DNA of 64,000 nucleotides from Candidatus Kapaibacterium sp. (GCA_938084565.1 CALKEU010000001.1:1-64000), one strand, 5' to 3'; shown: positions 18,324-27,246, counted from the stretch's first letter. The notes: generated from the sequence alone by a model not told the origin. Numbers and translations are program-made.

Positions 18324-18932
18324 GTGGGCTCATCGAGGGTCGGCATTCCGCTGCTTGGGGTACTTGTGACGCTCGGCTGCGCGACGGTGTCGGTAGCTCC
18401 GGTACGGACGACCCTCTTTCCGGCCTCTCCAGCGCGCCCGCCTACCGTAGGCGCTGCAGACGACCGCTTTGGGGACACGATCGTTATGACCCCTGCTGAG
18501 TTAGCTGCCGGTGGAGTGGAAGCCCTCTACAGCTATGCGCTCGAGCTCTTCCGGCAAGAGCGCTATGGGCGCGCCCGCCCACTCTTCGAACAGATCGGCC
18601 GTACACCGTCAGCTCCAGATTCACTCGCTGCAGAGGCCCTCTTTTTGGCGGCTGAATGTACGGCCGCGCTCGGAGAGCTTTCGGCTGCACGGGAGCTCTA
18701 CAACCGTCTGCTGCAGCGCAACCCCCCATGGGCAGCGCTCCGGGAACGACTCCTCCTACGCCTCGGCCACGTGCTCTGCGCCCAAGGTTTGGAGGAGCAT
18801 GCTGCTGCGTACTTTGCGCGCCTTCGGCAGCAATTCCCGCGCTCGCGCTATCTACCCCTGGCCCACTGCGGTGCCGTTACTCTCCCAAGCTCTAAGGGTC
18901 CTGCCGTGCTGCCTAAGTTTGCGCCCCAGTAA
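18324..18932 (+). CDS. Lipoprotein with TPR-like repeats
   Basis: This 202-residue protein is read from GTG 18324. A lipoprotein signal ends in VTLGCATV (probable lipidated cysteine at about 19). Helical TPR-like pairs follow from about residue 65: LYSYALELFRQERYGRARPLFEQIG, AEALFLAAECTAALGELSAARELYNRLL and LLLRLGHVLCAQGLEEHAAAYFARL. The arrangement resembles periplasmic scaffolds such as YbgF/BamD-like TPR proteins, but I cannot assign a function. Its 3' end contains the TAAGTTTG element that probably drives the next gene. Confidence 0.62.
   Translation: MGSSRVGIPLLGVLVTLGCATVSVAPVRTTLFPASPARPPTVGAADDRFGDTIVMTPAELAAGGVEALYSYALELFRQERYGRARPLFEQIGRTPSAPDSLAAEALFLAAECTAALGELSAARELYNRLLQRNPPWAALRERLLLRLGHVLCAQGLEEHAAAYFARLRQQFPRSRYLPLAHCGAVTLPSSKGPAVLPKFAPQ
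18914..18921 (+). promoter_or_regulatory. Bacteroidota-type -7 promoter element for the fused ABC ATPase gene
   Basis: TAAGTTTG matches TAnnTTTG exactly and ends 29 nt before ATG 18951. It lies within the last codons of the lipoprotein gene, so the ABC ATPase pair probably has its own internal promoter. Confidence 0.45.
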
Positions 18933-18950
18933 GGCAGATCCCCCAGCTCG

Positions 18951-20747
18951 ATGGGAACCGTCCTGGAAGTTCGGCAGCTCACTACGGAGTTTCGGTCAGA
19001 ACAGTACACCATCCGGGCCGTCGATGGAGTCAGCTTCCGCCTCGAACGGGGAAGAACGCTCGGTATTGTCGGCGAATCCGGCTCCGGCAAATCTGTGACA
19101 GCGCTCTCGATCATGCGCCTAGTGCCTACTCCTCCGGGCCGGATTGTAGAAGGGGAAGTCCTCTTCCACCACCGGGATGGGACAGTGGTGGATCTCCTTC
19201 AGCTACCGGAGCGCCAGATGCAGCGCTATCGCGGGAATCGAATTGCTATGATCTTCCAGGAGCCGATGACCTCGCTCAACCCCGTCTTCCGCTGTGGGGA
19301 TCAGGTCATGGAGGCCCTCATGCTTCACCGCAAGCTGGACCGAAAGCAGGCTCGCCAGCGCACGCTCGAGCTCTTCGCCGAAGTAGGCCTACCCGAGCCC
19401 GAACTCATCTTGGAGCGCTACCCGCACCAACTCTCCGGCGGGCAGAAGCAGCGCGTCATGATTGCTATGGCGATCAGCTGTGAACCCGACATCCTGATTG
19501 CCGATGAGCCTACAACAGCGCTGGACGTCACTGTCCAGGCAACGATTCTGGACCTCATGCGCCAGCTCCAACGCTCACACCAGATGGCGCTTATCTTCAT
19601 TTCGCACGATCTCGGCGTCATTGCGGAAATTGCCGACGATGTGGCCGTCATGTACAAAGGGCGCATCGTCGAATACGGCCCCCTTGAGCATATCTTCACC
19701 GATCCCCAGCACCCCTACACGAAGGGGCTGCTGGCATGCCGTCCGCGCCTGGACCGCAAGCTCCGCATCTTGCCAACAGTGCGGGATTTCATGGAAGAGC
19801 TGCCCGATGGTACAATCCGCGAGCGGCTCCACATCAGCGTGCACCACTACATCGATACGCTCACCCTCTCGGAAAGCGACCTCCAACAGCGCCGTGCTGC
19901 ACTCGAACAACAGCCAATCCTGCTCCAGGTTGAAAATCTCCACGTCCACTTCCCTGTCCGCAGAGGGCTCTTCGGCAGAGTGCAGGGCTATGTGCGAGCC
20001 GTCGACGGGGTCAGCTTTACCATCCGCTGCGGCGAAACTCTGGGTCTGGTCGGCGAATCCGGTAGCGGGAAGACCACCACTGGTCGTGCCCTCCTGCGCC
20101 TGATTGAACCGACGGATGGCCGAATTCTCTTCAATGGTCTCGATGTCCGCTCCCTCTCGGGCCCAGAGCTCAAGGCCCTTCGACGGCAGATGCAGATCAT
20201 CTTCCAAGACCCTTATGCCTCGCTCAATCCCCGGCTCTCCATTGGAAGCGCGCTGATGGAGGTGTTGCGCGTCCACAAGCTCTTCTCCTCCGACCGCGAG
20301 CGCCGTGAGTACGTCTTCTGGCTGCTCCATAAAGTCGGCCTCGAACCGCGCCACTTCTGGCACTACCCTCATGAATTCTCGGGCGGGCAGCGGCAACGCA
20401 TCGGCATCGCCCGGGCGCTCGCTGTACAACCGCGCTTTATCGTCTGCGATGAGCCCGTCTCGGCCCTCGACGTCTCCGTCCAAGCGCAAGTGCTCAACCT
20501 CTTGGTAGAACTCCGCCAGGAGTTCGGGCTGACCTACCTTTTCATCACGCACGACTGGAGCGTGGTCAAATTCATCAGCGACCGTATCGCCGTCATGCAC
20601 GCCGGACGCATTGTCGAGATAGGCGATGCGGAGGCACTCTATGCGAATCCACAGCACGAATACACACGCCGCCTCATTGCTGCCATTCCGGCCGCTACCC
20701 TTGAAAAGCTGCAGCAGCGGCGCCTCCACCCCTTGACTCCCCCATGA
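18951..20747 (+). CDS. Fused dual ABC ATPase of the peptide/opine/nickel uptake type (DppD-DppF fusion)
   Basis: The 598-residue protein contains two complete ABC domains. Domain 1 (about 5-270) has Walker A GESGSGKS (41-48), signature LSGGQKQR and Walker [16 protein letters not shown]. Domain 2 (about 325-590) has [27 protein letters not shown] and [15 protein letters not shown]. Both carry the [11 protein letters not shown] / [11 protein letters not shown] tail typical of oligopeptide transporters, so the protein is organised like GsiA or YejF. It should energise uptake of peptides or a similar solute. No permease or binding protein is nearby. Its stop overlaps the MlaF-like gene by 4 nt (ATGA). 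Confidence 0.88.
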   Translation: MGTVLEVRQLTTEFRSEQYTIRAVDGVSFRLERGRTLGIVGESGSGKSVTALSIMRLVPTPPGRIVEGEVLFHHRDGTVVDLLQLPERQMQRYRGNRIAMIFQEPMTSLNPVFRCGDQVMEALMLHRKLDRKQARQRTLELFAEVGLPEPELILERYPHQLSGGQKQRVMIAMAISCEPDILIADEPTTALDVTVQATILDLMRQLQRSHQMALIFISHDLGVIAEIADDVAVMYKGRIVEYGPLEHIFTDPQHPYTKGLLACRPRLDRKLRILPTVRDFMEELPDGTIRERLHISVHHYIDTLTLSESDLQQRRAALEQQPILLQVENLHVHFPVRRGLFGRVQGYVRAVDGVSFTIRCGETLGLVGESGSGKTTTGRALLRLIEPTDGRILFNGLDVRSLSGPELKALRRQMQIIFQDPYASLNPRLSIGSALMEVLRVHKLFSSDRERREYVFWLLHKVGLEPRHFWHYPHEFSGGQRQRIGIARALAVQPRFIVCDEPVSALDVSVQAQVLNLLVELRQEFGLTYLFITHDWSVVKFISDRIAVMHAGRIVEIGDAEALYANPQHEYTRRLIAAIPAATLEKLQQRRLHPLTPP

Positions 20748-21571
20748 TCGAGGTCCGTCACCTGACGAAGCGCTTCGGGCTCAAGACCGTGCTGGAGGAT
20801 GTCTCGCTCTCCATCCCCCGCGGGCAGACCACCTGCATCATTGGTCGCTCTGGCTCGGGCAAAACTGTGCTCCTCAAGCACATCGTCGGCCTCCTACGCC
20901 CTGATTCCGGCAGTATCTTCATCGATGGGCAGGAGGTCACACATCTGCGCCGTGCCGATTGGTTTCGCCTCCGCCAGCGCTTCGGTTACGTCTTCCAAGG
21001 TGCGGCGCTCTTCGATTCGCTGACCGTCTTCGACAACGTCGTCATCAGCCTCTACGAACGGGACATGCGCGAGGCAGAGCTACTCCACCGAGAAGCTCGG
21101 CGAGTATTGAGCGCCGTCGGCCTCCTCCCCCCTTTGGAAGAGGCCGGTACAGCTGCCTTCGAGCGCGAGTACGAACTTCTATGCCGCAAATACCCCGCGG
21201 ATCTATCCGGCGGTATGCGTAAGCGCGTCGGCATTGCTCGTGCCCTGGTGGGGAAGCCTGAATACATCTTCTACGACGAGCCCACCAGCGGATTGGACCC
21301 AATCACCTCCGAGCAAATCGATCAGCTCGTCGCCGAATTGGCCTCCCGGCTGCAGGTGACCTCTGTCGTCATTACCCACGACATGTTCACCGTCTTTCGC
21401 ATCGCTCAGCGGGTGATTCTCCTGGAGGGTGGGGTTGTAGCCTTCACTGGCACTCCGGCCGACATGCTGCAGAGCACCGATCCGATTGTCCAGCGCTTTC
21501 TGGAACGCTATCTTTTGCCGCTGCAGGGCTTCGGTGCACCAGCCCCGACTGTACCGAACACCTCCACATAG
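20744..21571 (+). CDS. MlaF-like ABC ATPase (phospholipid transport type)
   Basis: This is a 275-residue ATPase with Walker A GRSGSGKT (34-41), signature [15 protein letters not shown] and Walker [21 protein letters not shown]. The LSGGM signature and the DPITSEQID segment are characteristic of MlaF/Mkl ATPases that work with MlaE permease and MCE proteins in retrograde phospholipid transport. No mlaE or MCE gene is adjacent; it is instead coupled by ATGA to the peptide-type dual ATPase. The C-terminal 20 residues ([16 protein letters not shown]) are probably disordered. It converges on the COX24-like gene, 56 bp away. Confidence 0.82.
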   Translation: MIEVRHLTKRFGLKTVLEDVSLSIPRGQTTCIIGRSGSGKTVLLKHIVGLLRPDSGSIFIDGQEVTHLRRADWFRLRQRFGYVFQGAALFDSLTVFDNVVISLYERDMREAELLHREARRVLSAVGLLPPLEEAGTAAFEREYELLCRKYPADLSGGMRKRVGIARALVGKPEYIFYDEPTSGLDPITSEQIDQLVAELASRLQVTSVVITHDMFTVFRIAQRVILLEGGVVAFTGTPADMLQSTDPIVQRFLERYLLPLQGFGAPAPTVPNTST

Positions 21572-21627
21572 CCCTGCTCTCCCAGAGGTTGGTCTGCGGT
21601 GCCTGCTATCGGTCACCGTGGGGGCTT

Positions 21628-21723
21628 TAGCGCTTCTTCTTCTTGTGCCGATTCTTGCGGCGCCGCTTCTTGAGTTTGTGCCGGTTCATCTTGTACCGCT
21701 TCCGCTTGCGTCCGCACGGCATG
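21628..21723 (-). CDS. AURKAIP1/COX24-domain small basic protein (probable ribosome-associated)
   Basis: This 31-codon gene is too short for the ORF track. It reads MPCGRKRKRYKMNRHKLKK followed by RRRKNRHKKKKR, with 22 of 31 residues basic. The pattern GRKRKRYKMNRHKLKKRRRKNRHKKK matches the AURKAIP1/COX24 domain proteins annotated throughout Bacteroidota. Mitochondrial relatives include AURKAIP1 (mS38), a small-subunit ribosomal protein, so binding to rRNA is the likely role. ATG 21723 lies 5 bp after the stop of the TPR gene on the same strand. It is short, but the composition and family match are specific. Confidence 0.85.
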
Positions 21724-21728
21724 CGTTC

Positions 21729-22286
21729 TCATGGAGTTGTGAGACTTCCGCGCAAGGAATCCAGCGCCCGCAGGGCTCTCTGAGCTTGCTGGCTCAGTGG
21801 AAGCGAAGGGTGAAGACGGATGAGCTCCTCAAAAGATTGCCGCGCCTGCTCCAGCTTCCCCTGCTGTGCCAAGAGAACTCCGAGATTGAACAGGGCAATG
21901 GGGTGATCGGGGAAACGCTCCAGGACGCGCCGCAGCTCGGCAATACCGGCCTCCTGTTGCCCACTGGCGAAGAGGGCATAGGCGTAGTCAATCCGCACCT
22001 CTGCCTGTCCTGGATCGGCGCGGAGATACTGCTGGTACAGTGGCACGGCCTCGCTGAAGCGCCCCAGATCGTAGTACATGTTGGCCAGTTCGAGCACAGC
22101 CTGCAGATTACCAGGGTCCCGTGCCAGCCTCTCGCGCAGGGCCTCTAGCCGTGCTTTCTGCTGCGGTGATAGCTGGGCATCCTGTTGTGTAGCCTTCGAT
22201 CGCACACCGAGGACACGTGGGAGCATCCAGGAGCCTGCAGCTAGGACAAGCACGACTGCTGCCAGGACTCCCCACGGACGGAGCAT
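21729..22286 (-). CDS. Membrane-anchored TPR protein
   Basis: The 185-residue protein starts at ATG 22286 (MLRPWGVLAAVVLVLAAGSW); the longer ORF-track start is HU shadow. A single N-terminal transmembrane helix is followed by a charged spacer and three to four TPR units: NLQAVLELANMYYDLGRFSEAVPLYQQYL, AEVRIDYAYALFASGQQEAGIAELRRVL and HPIALFNLGVLLAQQGKLEQARQSFEELI. The layout recalls CcmI/NrfG-type assembly scaffolds, but no cytochrome c genes are nearby. It starts 1 bp after the HU-like gene and ends 5 bp before the COX24-like gene. Confidence 0.75.
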   Translation of the reverse strand: MLRPWGVLAAVVLVLAAGSWMLPRVLGVRSKATQQDAQLSPQQKARLEALRERLARDPGNLQAVLELANMYYDLGRFSEAVPLYQQYLRADPGQAEVRIDYAYALFASGQQEAGIAELRRVLERFPDHPIALFNLGVLLAQQGKLEQARQSFEELIRLHPSLPLSQQAQRALRALDSLRGSLTTP

Positions 22287-22287
22287 C

Positions 22288-22569
22288 TCAGCGCCCTTGC
22301 TGAACTCGCCGGAGGAACTTCGGAGAGGGCTTGAAATCGGGCACATAACGTTCGCCAACCGGCACCGGTTGTCCCGTCCTCGGATTGCGCGCCATGCGCG
22401 GACGCCGCCACCGGAGGAAAAACGACCCAAAGCCCCGGAAATCCACCCGCTCGCCTCGGGCAACGTGCTCCTGGATGAACTCGAGCAACTGCTCCATGAC
22501 GGCGCGAACCTGCGCCGCTTCCATTCCCAGCTTCCGAGCTATAGTCCGCACTGCATCATACCGCCGCAT
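22288..22569 (-). CDS. HU/IHF family DNA-binding protein
   Basis: This is a 93-residue protein from ATG 22569 (MRRYDAVRTIARKLGMEAAQVRAVMEQLL). It has the HU fold order: two helices, then VARGERVDFRGFGSFFLRWRRPRMARNPRTGQPVPV, which includes the beta arm with the conserved RNPRTG motif, and the C-terminal helix PSPKFLRRV. It is likely a nucleoid protein or IHF-like architectural factor. The ORF-track TTG start at 22596 is less likely because a TAACTTG promoter-like element lies at 22605-22599. It is followed by the TPR gene with a 1-bp gap. Confidence 0.85.
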   Translation of the reverse strand: MRRYDAVRTIARKLGMEAAQVRAVMEQLLEFIQEHVARGERVDFRGFGSFFLRWRRPRMARNPRTGQPVPVGERYVPDFKPSPKFLRRVQQGR

Positions 22570-22598
22570 CAGCACCCTCTGCGCAAAAGACAGCAACG

Positions 22599-22605
22599 CA
22601 AGTTA
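22599..22605 (-). promoter_or_regulatory. Possible -7 promoter element for the HU-like gene
   Basis: TAACTTG on the minus strand is a one-base-shorter variant of TAnnTTTG, 29 nt before ATG 22569. It overlaps the last codons of the CNNM gene. Support comes only from position and similarity. Confidence 0.3.
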
Positions 22606-23631
22606 CGGAGCTTCTACCGAATGCCTCCCTCCGGAGAAGGCCGACCGCATGCGAGCAATCCGCTCCTCCCGTAATTGTTTGGCAAGCTCACGCAGATCGG
22701 GAACTCGGTCGGCTTCGTCGACAATCTCCACCCCGAGCAGTGTCTCCATAATGTCCTCGAGCGTCACCACCCCTTCAATGCCGCCGTACTCGTCGACGAC
22801 AACGAAGAGATGCTGTCGTTTCTGCAAGAACGTCTCCAAGGCACGGTCCACTTCCACATGCTCGGGCATAAAGGCAACCTCACGGACAAACTCTCGCACC
22901 GGGAGTTCCCCCTTCCCCTCGAGTGCCGCCCAGAGGAGCTCCTTCGTCAGGACGTAGCCCACAATTGTGTCGGGCTCCCCTTCCCAGACGGGGATGCGCG
23001 AGTAAGTGCGGAGCTCCGGCATCTGGAGTGCATCCCGTACCGGGATATCGACCGGACAGGTTGCCATGACCATCCGCGGCGTCATAATGTCAGACACGCG
23101 AATGTTGCGCAGCCGCATGAGGTTAGTGACCAAGCGGTACTCTTCCGGCTCCAGGACTCCTTCTCGACGAGCGCTCTCCACCACAGCGGAGAGCTCCTGC
23201 CGCGCTAAATCTACCCCATGGGGATCGGGTGGGGCTGGCCACCGCAGGAGAAATCGCCACGGCAGTTCCACTACACAGAGGGCCCGCCAGAAGCGATGGA
23301 GCACCGGGAAGAGCGTCCCAGCGTAGAGCATCCCAACAACTTGCACAATGGGCTTGAGCAGACCGAGCAAAAGCACGGTGAGAGCAACCCCGACCAGCTG
23401 CCATGCCAGCGACAGCGGGCCGCTGTGGAGCAGCAGAAAGACGCTGAAGAGCACAACTCCACCGACGAGGGTATCTACCCAGTTGAGCGCTGCCAGATGC
23501 AGCCGGACCTCCTCTCCACGACGCTCCGACAGCAGCATCCACGGCTCTCCCTCGATCACACCGCGCCACAGGCTCAACACAACTTGGGCTATCACGGAAG
23601 CCCCGAGAAGGAGCCACAAGAGCGCTTCCAT
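22603..23631 (-). CDS. CNNM/CorB-type transmembrane protein with CBS pair
   Basis: The 342-residue protein has an N-terminal region of about four hydrophobic helices (DUF21/CNNM; MEALLWLLLGASVIAQVVLSLW, LVGGVVLFSVFLLL, VGVALTVLLLGLLKPIVQVVGM). A pair of CBS domains follows (about 180-305), introduced by the family hallmark IRVSDIMTPRMVMATCP and including FVVVDEYGGIEGVVTLEDIMETLLGVEIVDE. The C-terminal CorC_HlyC domain of many relatives is missing. CNNM proteins are Mg2+ transporters or related; in Bacteroidota the gliding-associated GldE has the same layout. It ends 34 bp before the HU-like ATG. Confidence 0.82.
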   Translation of the reverse strand: MEALLWLLLGASVIAQVVLSLWRGVIEGEPWMLLSERRGEEVRLHLAALNWVDTLVGGVVLFSVFLLLHSGPLSLAWQLVGVALTVLLLGLLKPIVQVVGMLYAGTLFPVLHRFWRALCVVELPWRFLLRWPAPPDPHGVDLARQELSAVVESARREGVLEPEEYRLVTNLMRLRNIRVSDIMTPRMVMATCPVDIPVRDALQMPELRTYSRIPVWEGEPDTIVGYVLTKELLWAALEGKGELPVREFVREVAFMPEHVEVDRALETFLQKRQHLFVVVDEYGGIEGVVTLEDIMETLLGVEIVDEADRVPDLRELAKQLREERIARMRSAFSGGRHSVEAP

Positions 23632-23636
23632 GGAGC

Positions 23637-24257
23637 TTACGGGCGGAATTCTGTCTCGACGACGGTCACCGGCTGCCGGTAGCGCAGCACGCCGACGGGT
23701 GTCGACAGTGTGGGGTCGATTTCCAATCGCAGACGAGTAAGCTTTCCATCAGCCCCGCCGATGCTCAACGCCAAGCGCAGTAAATCCTCATAGCGCCACT
23801 GCTGGAAGAACTCCACCAAATCGAGCTGGATCTCTACCGGAATGAGCACCGGCTGGCTCATGGCTGGGATCTCAAGCGGCTGGGTAATAACGCCGGTCAC
23901 TGTCGGCCTCTCATCGATCAATAGGCGCCACTCCATCCGTTCGAGCCTGATGGGCAGACGCCGGCGCCCAGCCGTACCATCATTGGGGTTGAGCACAGCA
24001 ACCTGCAGCGTAAAGGTAGCTGGGAGCTTCCCTGCACGATAGGCCGCCAGAAGCCGTGCTGCATCAGCCGCCGTGAAGTCCTCCAGCCCCCGCTTGCCCG
24101 CCAGAGGCACACCTGCGACAGAGAATTCCGAAACCTCCACCAGGCGAAAGCGCAACCGCTCAACCCCTACCAACGCCTCCGTCACGTGGCGAACAGTCCC
24201 ACAGCCGAGCAGGAACAGCGCTACAAGGAGTGCGCCTCCATCCCGAGAGAAGTCCAT
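23637..24257 (-). CDS. LEA14-like exported lipoprotein
   Basis: This is a 206-residue protein with a lipoprotein signal (LLVALFLLGCGTV, lipidated cysteine at about 19). The rest is beta-rich: VERLRFRLVEVSEFSVAGVPL, then FTLQVAVLNPNDGTAGRRRLPIRLERMEWRLLIDE and IPAMSQPVLIPVEIQLDL. The substructure 'LQVAVLNPN...L.LERMEWRLLID' followed by a strand of 'PVLIPVEI' is the LEA type 2/WHy-domain pattern found in many FCB lipoproteins. Function is unknown. Its start overlaps the response regulator 3' end by 37 nt, so it is probably translationally linked to it. Confidence 0.6.
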   Translation of the reverse strand: MDFSRDGGALLVALFLLGCGTVRHVTEALVGVERLRFRLVEVSEFSVAGVPLAGKRGLEDFTAADAARLLAAYRAGKLPATFTLQVAVLNPNDGTAGRRRLPIRLERMEWRLLIDERPTVTGVITQPLEIPAMSQPVLIPVEIQLDLVEFFQQWRYEDLLRLALSIGGADGKLTRLRLEIDPTLSTPVGVLRYRQPVTVVETEFRP

Positions 24258-24715
24258 AGCTCACGCAGCTCCGGAGGAAGCTGCGCCCCCCCGGCGTTCT
24301 GTTCCACATACCGATACAAGGCCTGACACGCCTGCCGTAGGCGACTGAGCGTTGTCAACAGCTTGACTTTAGCCACCAGCAGCCGTTCATCCACGGGTTT
24401 GCCCAGAAAGTCATCGGCCCCCGCTTCAATGGCCCGCACTTGGTTGGGCACATCGTTGAGCGCCGTGACAATGACCACGGGGACAGCCGCCGTTGCTGGC
24501 TGCTGCCGGAGATGGCGGACGGTCGTATAGCCATCCATCTGCGGCATCATGACATCGAGCAGAATTGCATCGGGCAGCCGTTGCGCAACAGCTTCCAAAC
24601 ACTCCGTACCATCGTACGCCTCACCTACTTCGTACCCGTGCTTTTCCAAGTACCGACGCAGGAGCTTGACCGTGATGCGATTATCGTCCACCACCAACAC
24701 GTATGGTGCTCTCAC
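24221..24715 (-). CDS. Single-domain response regulator
   Basis: Read from GTG 24715 (VRAPYVLVVDDNRIT), this is a 164-residue protein; GTG 24721 is an alternative two codons upstream. The receiver domain is complete: acidic pocket DD at 10-11, phosphoacceptor D54 in ILLDVMMPQMDGY, T84 and K106 in FLGKPVDE. A helical tail of about 45 residues follows (LTTLSRLRQACQALYRYVEQ) but no DNA-binding or enzymatic output domain is present. It therefore acts through protein contacts. GAGGG lies about 8 nt before the chosen GTG. The two orphan histidine kinases at 8.3-11.7 kb are possible partners. Confidence 0.85.
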   Translation of the reverse strand: MRAPYVLVVDDNRITVKLLRRYLEKHGYEVGEAYDGTECLEAVAQRLPDAILLDVMMPQMDGYTTVRHLRQQPATAAVPVVIVTALNDVPNQVRAIEAGADDFLGKPVDERLLVAKVKLLTTLSRLRQACQALYRYVEQNAGGAQLPPELRELWTSLGMEAHSL

Positions 24716-24747
24716 GACCACACCCTCACAGCAGTCCGACAGACCCA

Positions 24748-25494
24748 CTATACCATCAGGGCGCCCATCCCATAGATGGCGGCCAACCATAGAGCCCACG
24801 CCGCATAGCTCCACAACAGGCCGCGCCAGAGTGGAAGCGCGGCCGCCTGCCCGAGCAAAAATCCCGTCATCCCGAACTGGACAACCGCTCCAAGATGTAT
24901 CCGGCTGAGGACCGAGAACAGCAGCGGCTGCTGCTCTGGATCGACAAAGATAGCCATACTCGGCTGCAGACGGAGCGACTGCCCGAGCACCTGCAGCGCC
25001 GCTGCGACAACTTCACCGGCCGCTCCCCAGAGCCCCGCATACCCGAGAGCAGTCACCAAAATCCCGAAGCGGAGGATACTCCACCGCACCCCCACGAGCG
25101 GCTGCACCAACCACAAAAGCCCCAGCAGCGAGAGCAAAGCGACAACATTGGCAAATAGCCCCCCGAGGAGACTCCGAGTAAGCGAGAAGTGCACACCCTC
25201 CTGCAGCCGTTGGCGCAACTCCTGTCGCTGCTCAGCTGTCAGCTCTGGATGCTTGGCCATGTAAGCCTCCAGACGCTGCTGCGCTAACTCCTGCAGCTGG
25301 TGGCGTACCGCCGATGAGGTGGTGTAGAGCCAGTTGCTCAACACTGCCGCACCCGTCCAGAGGAGCAATGCCGTCACAAACACCTTGCCCGCCTGCTGTC
25401 CAAGCAGAGGGACTACTTGCCGTGGCGCTGACACAATGGCTGCAAATCCCTGTAACCAGGCTCGCCGTTGTGTTGATTCCTCTTGAGCGGCCAT
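24748..25494 (-). CDS. YIP1-domain-like membrane protein
   Basis: The 248-residue protein has about five hydrophobic helices: VTALLLWTGAAVLSNWLY, then GGLFANVVALLSLLGLLWLVQPLVG, LRFGILVTALGYAGLWGAAGEVVAAAL, LGAVVQFGMTGFLLGQAAAL and WSYAAWALWLAAIYGMGALMV. A soluble helical hairpin (about 65-105, HQLQELAQQRLEAYMAKHPELTAEQRQ) sits after the first helix. The first lines (GFAAIVSAPRQV) and the layout match bacterial YIP1 family proteins found widely in FCB genomes; no molecular role is established. It lies between the PBP and the regulator on the same strand. Confidence 0.65.
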   Translation of the reverse strand: MAAQEESTQRRAWLQGFAAIVSAPRQVVPLLGQQAGKVFVTALLLWTGAAVLSNWLYTTSSAVRHQLQELAQQRLEAYMAKHPELTAEQRQELRQRLQEGVHFSLTRSLLGGLFANVVALLSLLGLLWLVQPLVGVRWSILRFGILVTALGYAGLWGAAGEVVAAALQVLGQSLRLQPSMAIFVDPEQQPLLFSVLSRIHLGAVVQFGMTGFLLGQAAALPLWRGLLWSYAAWALWLAAIYGMGALMV

Positions 25495-25526
25495 CTGTCC
25501 TGCTCTACAGCTGACCCTGCCAAACT

Positions 25527-27224
25527 CTATGACGAACGCTCTCCGGAAGCAGTGCCCGGGGCAATATATGCGCTCAGCACCGGATGGGCTCCCATACGCT
25601 GGAGCACTCGCCGCACAATGGGTGCTGCAACTTCCCCTCCAGTACTGCCACGCTGCGGCCGGACCACCATGACGAGCAGAACCAACCGCGGGCGCTCGGC
25701 CGGTACCATGGCCACAAAGGAGGCCGTGTGGGCCTGCCGGCTGTAGCGCCCTTCGACGAGCTGCTGTGCTGTGCCCGTCTTCCCGGCAATGCTCAATCCG
25801 GCAACCCGAGCGGCTCGCCCAGTTCCCTCCTCAACGACGCTGACGAGCAATTGCCGTACTCGCCGGGCTGTCGCAGCCGAGACCACCCGCCGCCCCGGCT
25901 GCGGTGGCACTACCCGAACCTGCTTCGCCTCATAGACTGCTTCGACCAGCCGCGGCGGCACTAATACCCCATCGTTTGCAAGAGCACCATACGCACACGC
26001 CAGCTGCAGTGGACTGACGGCTATACCGTACCCAAATCCCCAGAAGGCTGCCCTCTCGAGCTCGGAAGCCCTCAGCTGCGGCACGATGCCGGCTGCCTCT
26101 CCAGGCAAACCGCTCCCGGGCGGCATCCCGAACCCGAATCGGTGCAGGTAGTGTGTCAATACTGTCGGCGGGAGCCGCGTTGCAAGCTCAGCAAAGACGA
26201 CATTGCTCGAGAAAGCCAGCGCCTGACGCAGGGTAACCCGTCCCAGCGGCTGTGCATCCACGATACGGTGTTCCCCTATCTGCCACCACCCACCGTGTCC
26301 GTCGAGCGTATCCTCAAGGCCGATAGCCCCGGCTTCTAAGGCAATAGCTGCCACAAGAGGCTTGAGCACCGAGCCCGGCTCGTAGACCTGGCCGACCAGC
26401 GGTGCATGGGCACTCGCTCGGGGTGGCGTTGGTACCACTACGCCGGCCCGCAGGGCACCCGTTGCCGGCTCCAGAGCAATCCCAATCCCGGCGACAGCCT
26501 CCGATTGCCGTACTCCTTCAGCGACCTCGTAGGCAAGGATGTGTTGCAGTGCCCCATCGAGCGTGGTCTGCAGCGTCGGGGCCTCCTCCGGTGGCCTCAA
26601 CGCATACTCAACCGTTGGGAACAGGCGTCCACGGGCATCACGCCGCATGAGCACCGGTGGCAATTCCCGACGCAAGAGGCTATCGTAGGCCAGCTCTAAC
26701 CCAGAGAGCCCCTGTTGATCAATCCCAACACCCCCCAGCACTGGCACGAAGAGGTCCTCGGGAATGTACACCCGTACCCGCTCCCGAATACGCACCAAGC
26801 CAGGCTCATTGAGGGTATCCAATGCCTCGGTCGGCCGTCCCCACACAGCACGCCGTAGCCAGAGGAATCGCCCTCGAGCCGTCGAGAGAAGACGCCGGCA
26901 CTCCTCTTGAGCAATGCCGAGTGCTGCCGCAGCTTGCCGGCAGAGGCAGTCGGGACATCGCACCAGGACCGGATCGACCCCGTACGAAGGGGCTTCTACG
27001 CTCACGGCTAACACCTCCCCGCGACAATCTACAATAGCCCCTCGAGTAGGCAAGAGCTGAAGGCGGACATAACCTTGCTGTTGGGCAGCATACTGCAGCT
27101 CAGGCGCCTGAAGCAGCTGTAGCTGCACCAGACGTATCCAAACGACGATAAATCCCCCGCTCAGCAGAACTCCAACTGCCCCCAGCAGCCACCTCCGCCT
27201 CTCCAGAACCGCCGCCATATGCAC
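25527..27224 (-). CDS. Peptidoglycan transpeptidase, FtsI/PBP2-type penicillin-binding protein
   Basis: The 565-residue class B PBP has an N-terminal membrane anchor (about 11-33), a pedestal domain with RGAIVDCRGEVLAVS (about 61-75), and a transpeptidase domain (about 240-550). The catalytic motifs are S285-V-L-K288 (PGSVLKP), S339-S-N341 and K482-T-G484. There is no PASTA domain. It would cross-link septal or elongation peptidoglycan in the periplasm. Odd points are its position outside any mra/dcw cluster and an unusual cysteine group at C90, C93, C95 (RCPDCLC) plus C109 in the pedestal. ATG at codon 3 is an alternative start. It follows the MbfA-like gene by 22 bp. Confidence 0.88.
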   Translation of the reverse strand: MHMAAVLERRRWLLGAVGVLLSGGFIVVWIRLVQLQLLQAPELQYAAQQQGYVRLQLLPTRGAIVDCRGEVLAVSVEAPSYGVDPVLVRCPDCLCRQAAAALGIAQEECRRLLSTARGRFLWLRRAVWGRPTEALDTLNEPGLVRIRERVRVYIPEDLFVPVLGGVGIDQQGLSGLELAYDSLLRRELPPVLMRRDARGRLFPTVEYALRPPEEAPTLQTTLDGALQHILAYEVAEGVRQSEAVAGIGIALEPATGALRAGVVVPTPPRASAHAPLVGQVYEPGSVLKPLVAAIALEAGAIGLEDTLDGHGGWWQIGEHRIVDAQPLGRVTLRQALAFSSNVVFAELATRLPPTVLTHYLHRFGFGMPPGSGLPGEAAGIVPQLRASELERAAFWGFGYGIAVSPLQLACAYGALANDGVLVPPRLVEAVYEAKQVRVVPPQPGRRVVSAATARRVRQLLVSVVEEGTGRAARVAGLSIAGKTGTAQQLVEGRYSRQAHTASFVAMVPAERPRLVLLVMVVRPQRGSTGGEVAAPIVRRVLQRMGAHPVLSAYIAPGTASGERSS

Positions 27225-27246
27225 CTGCTTTGCTCAGAGCATACGC

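Noticed and set aside
19575-20729. 384-codon ORF on the minus strand
   Set aside because: Antisense of the dual ABC ATPase, which is unmistakable on the plus strand.
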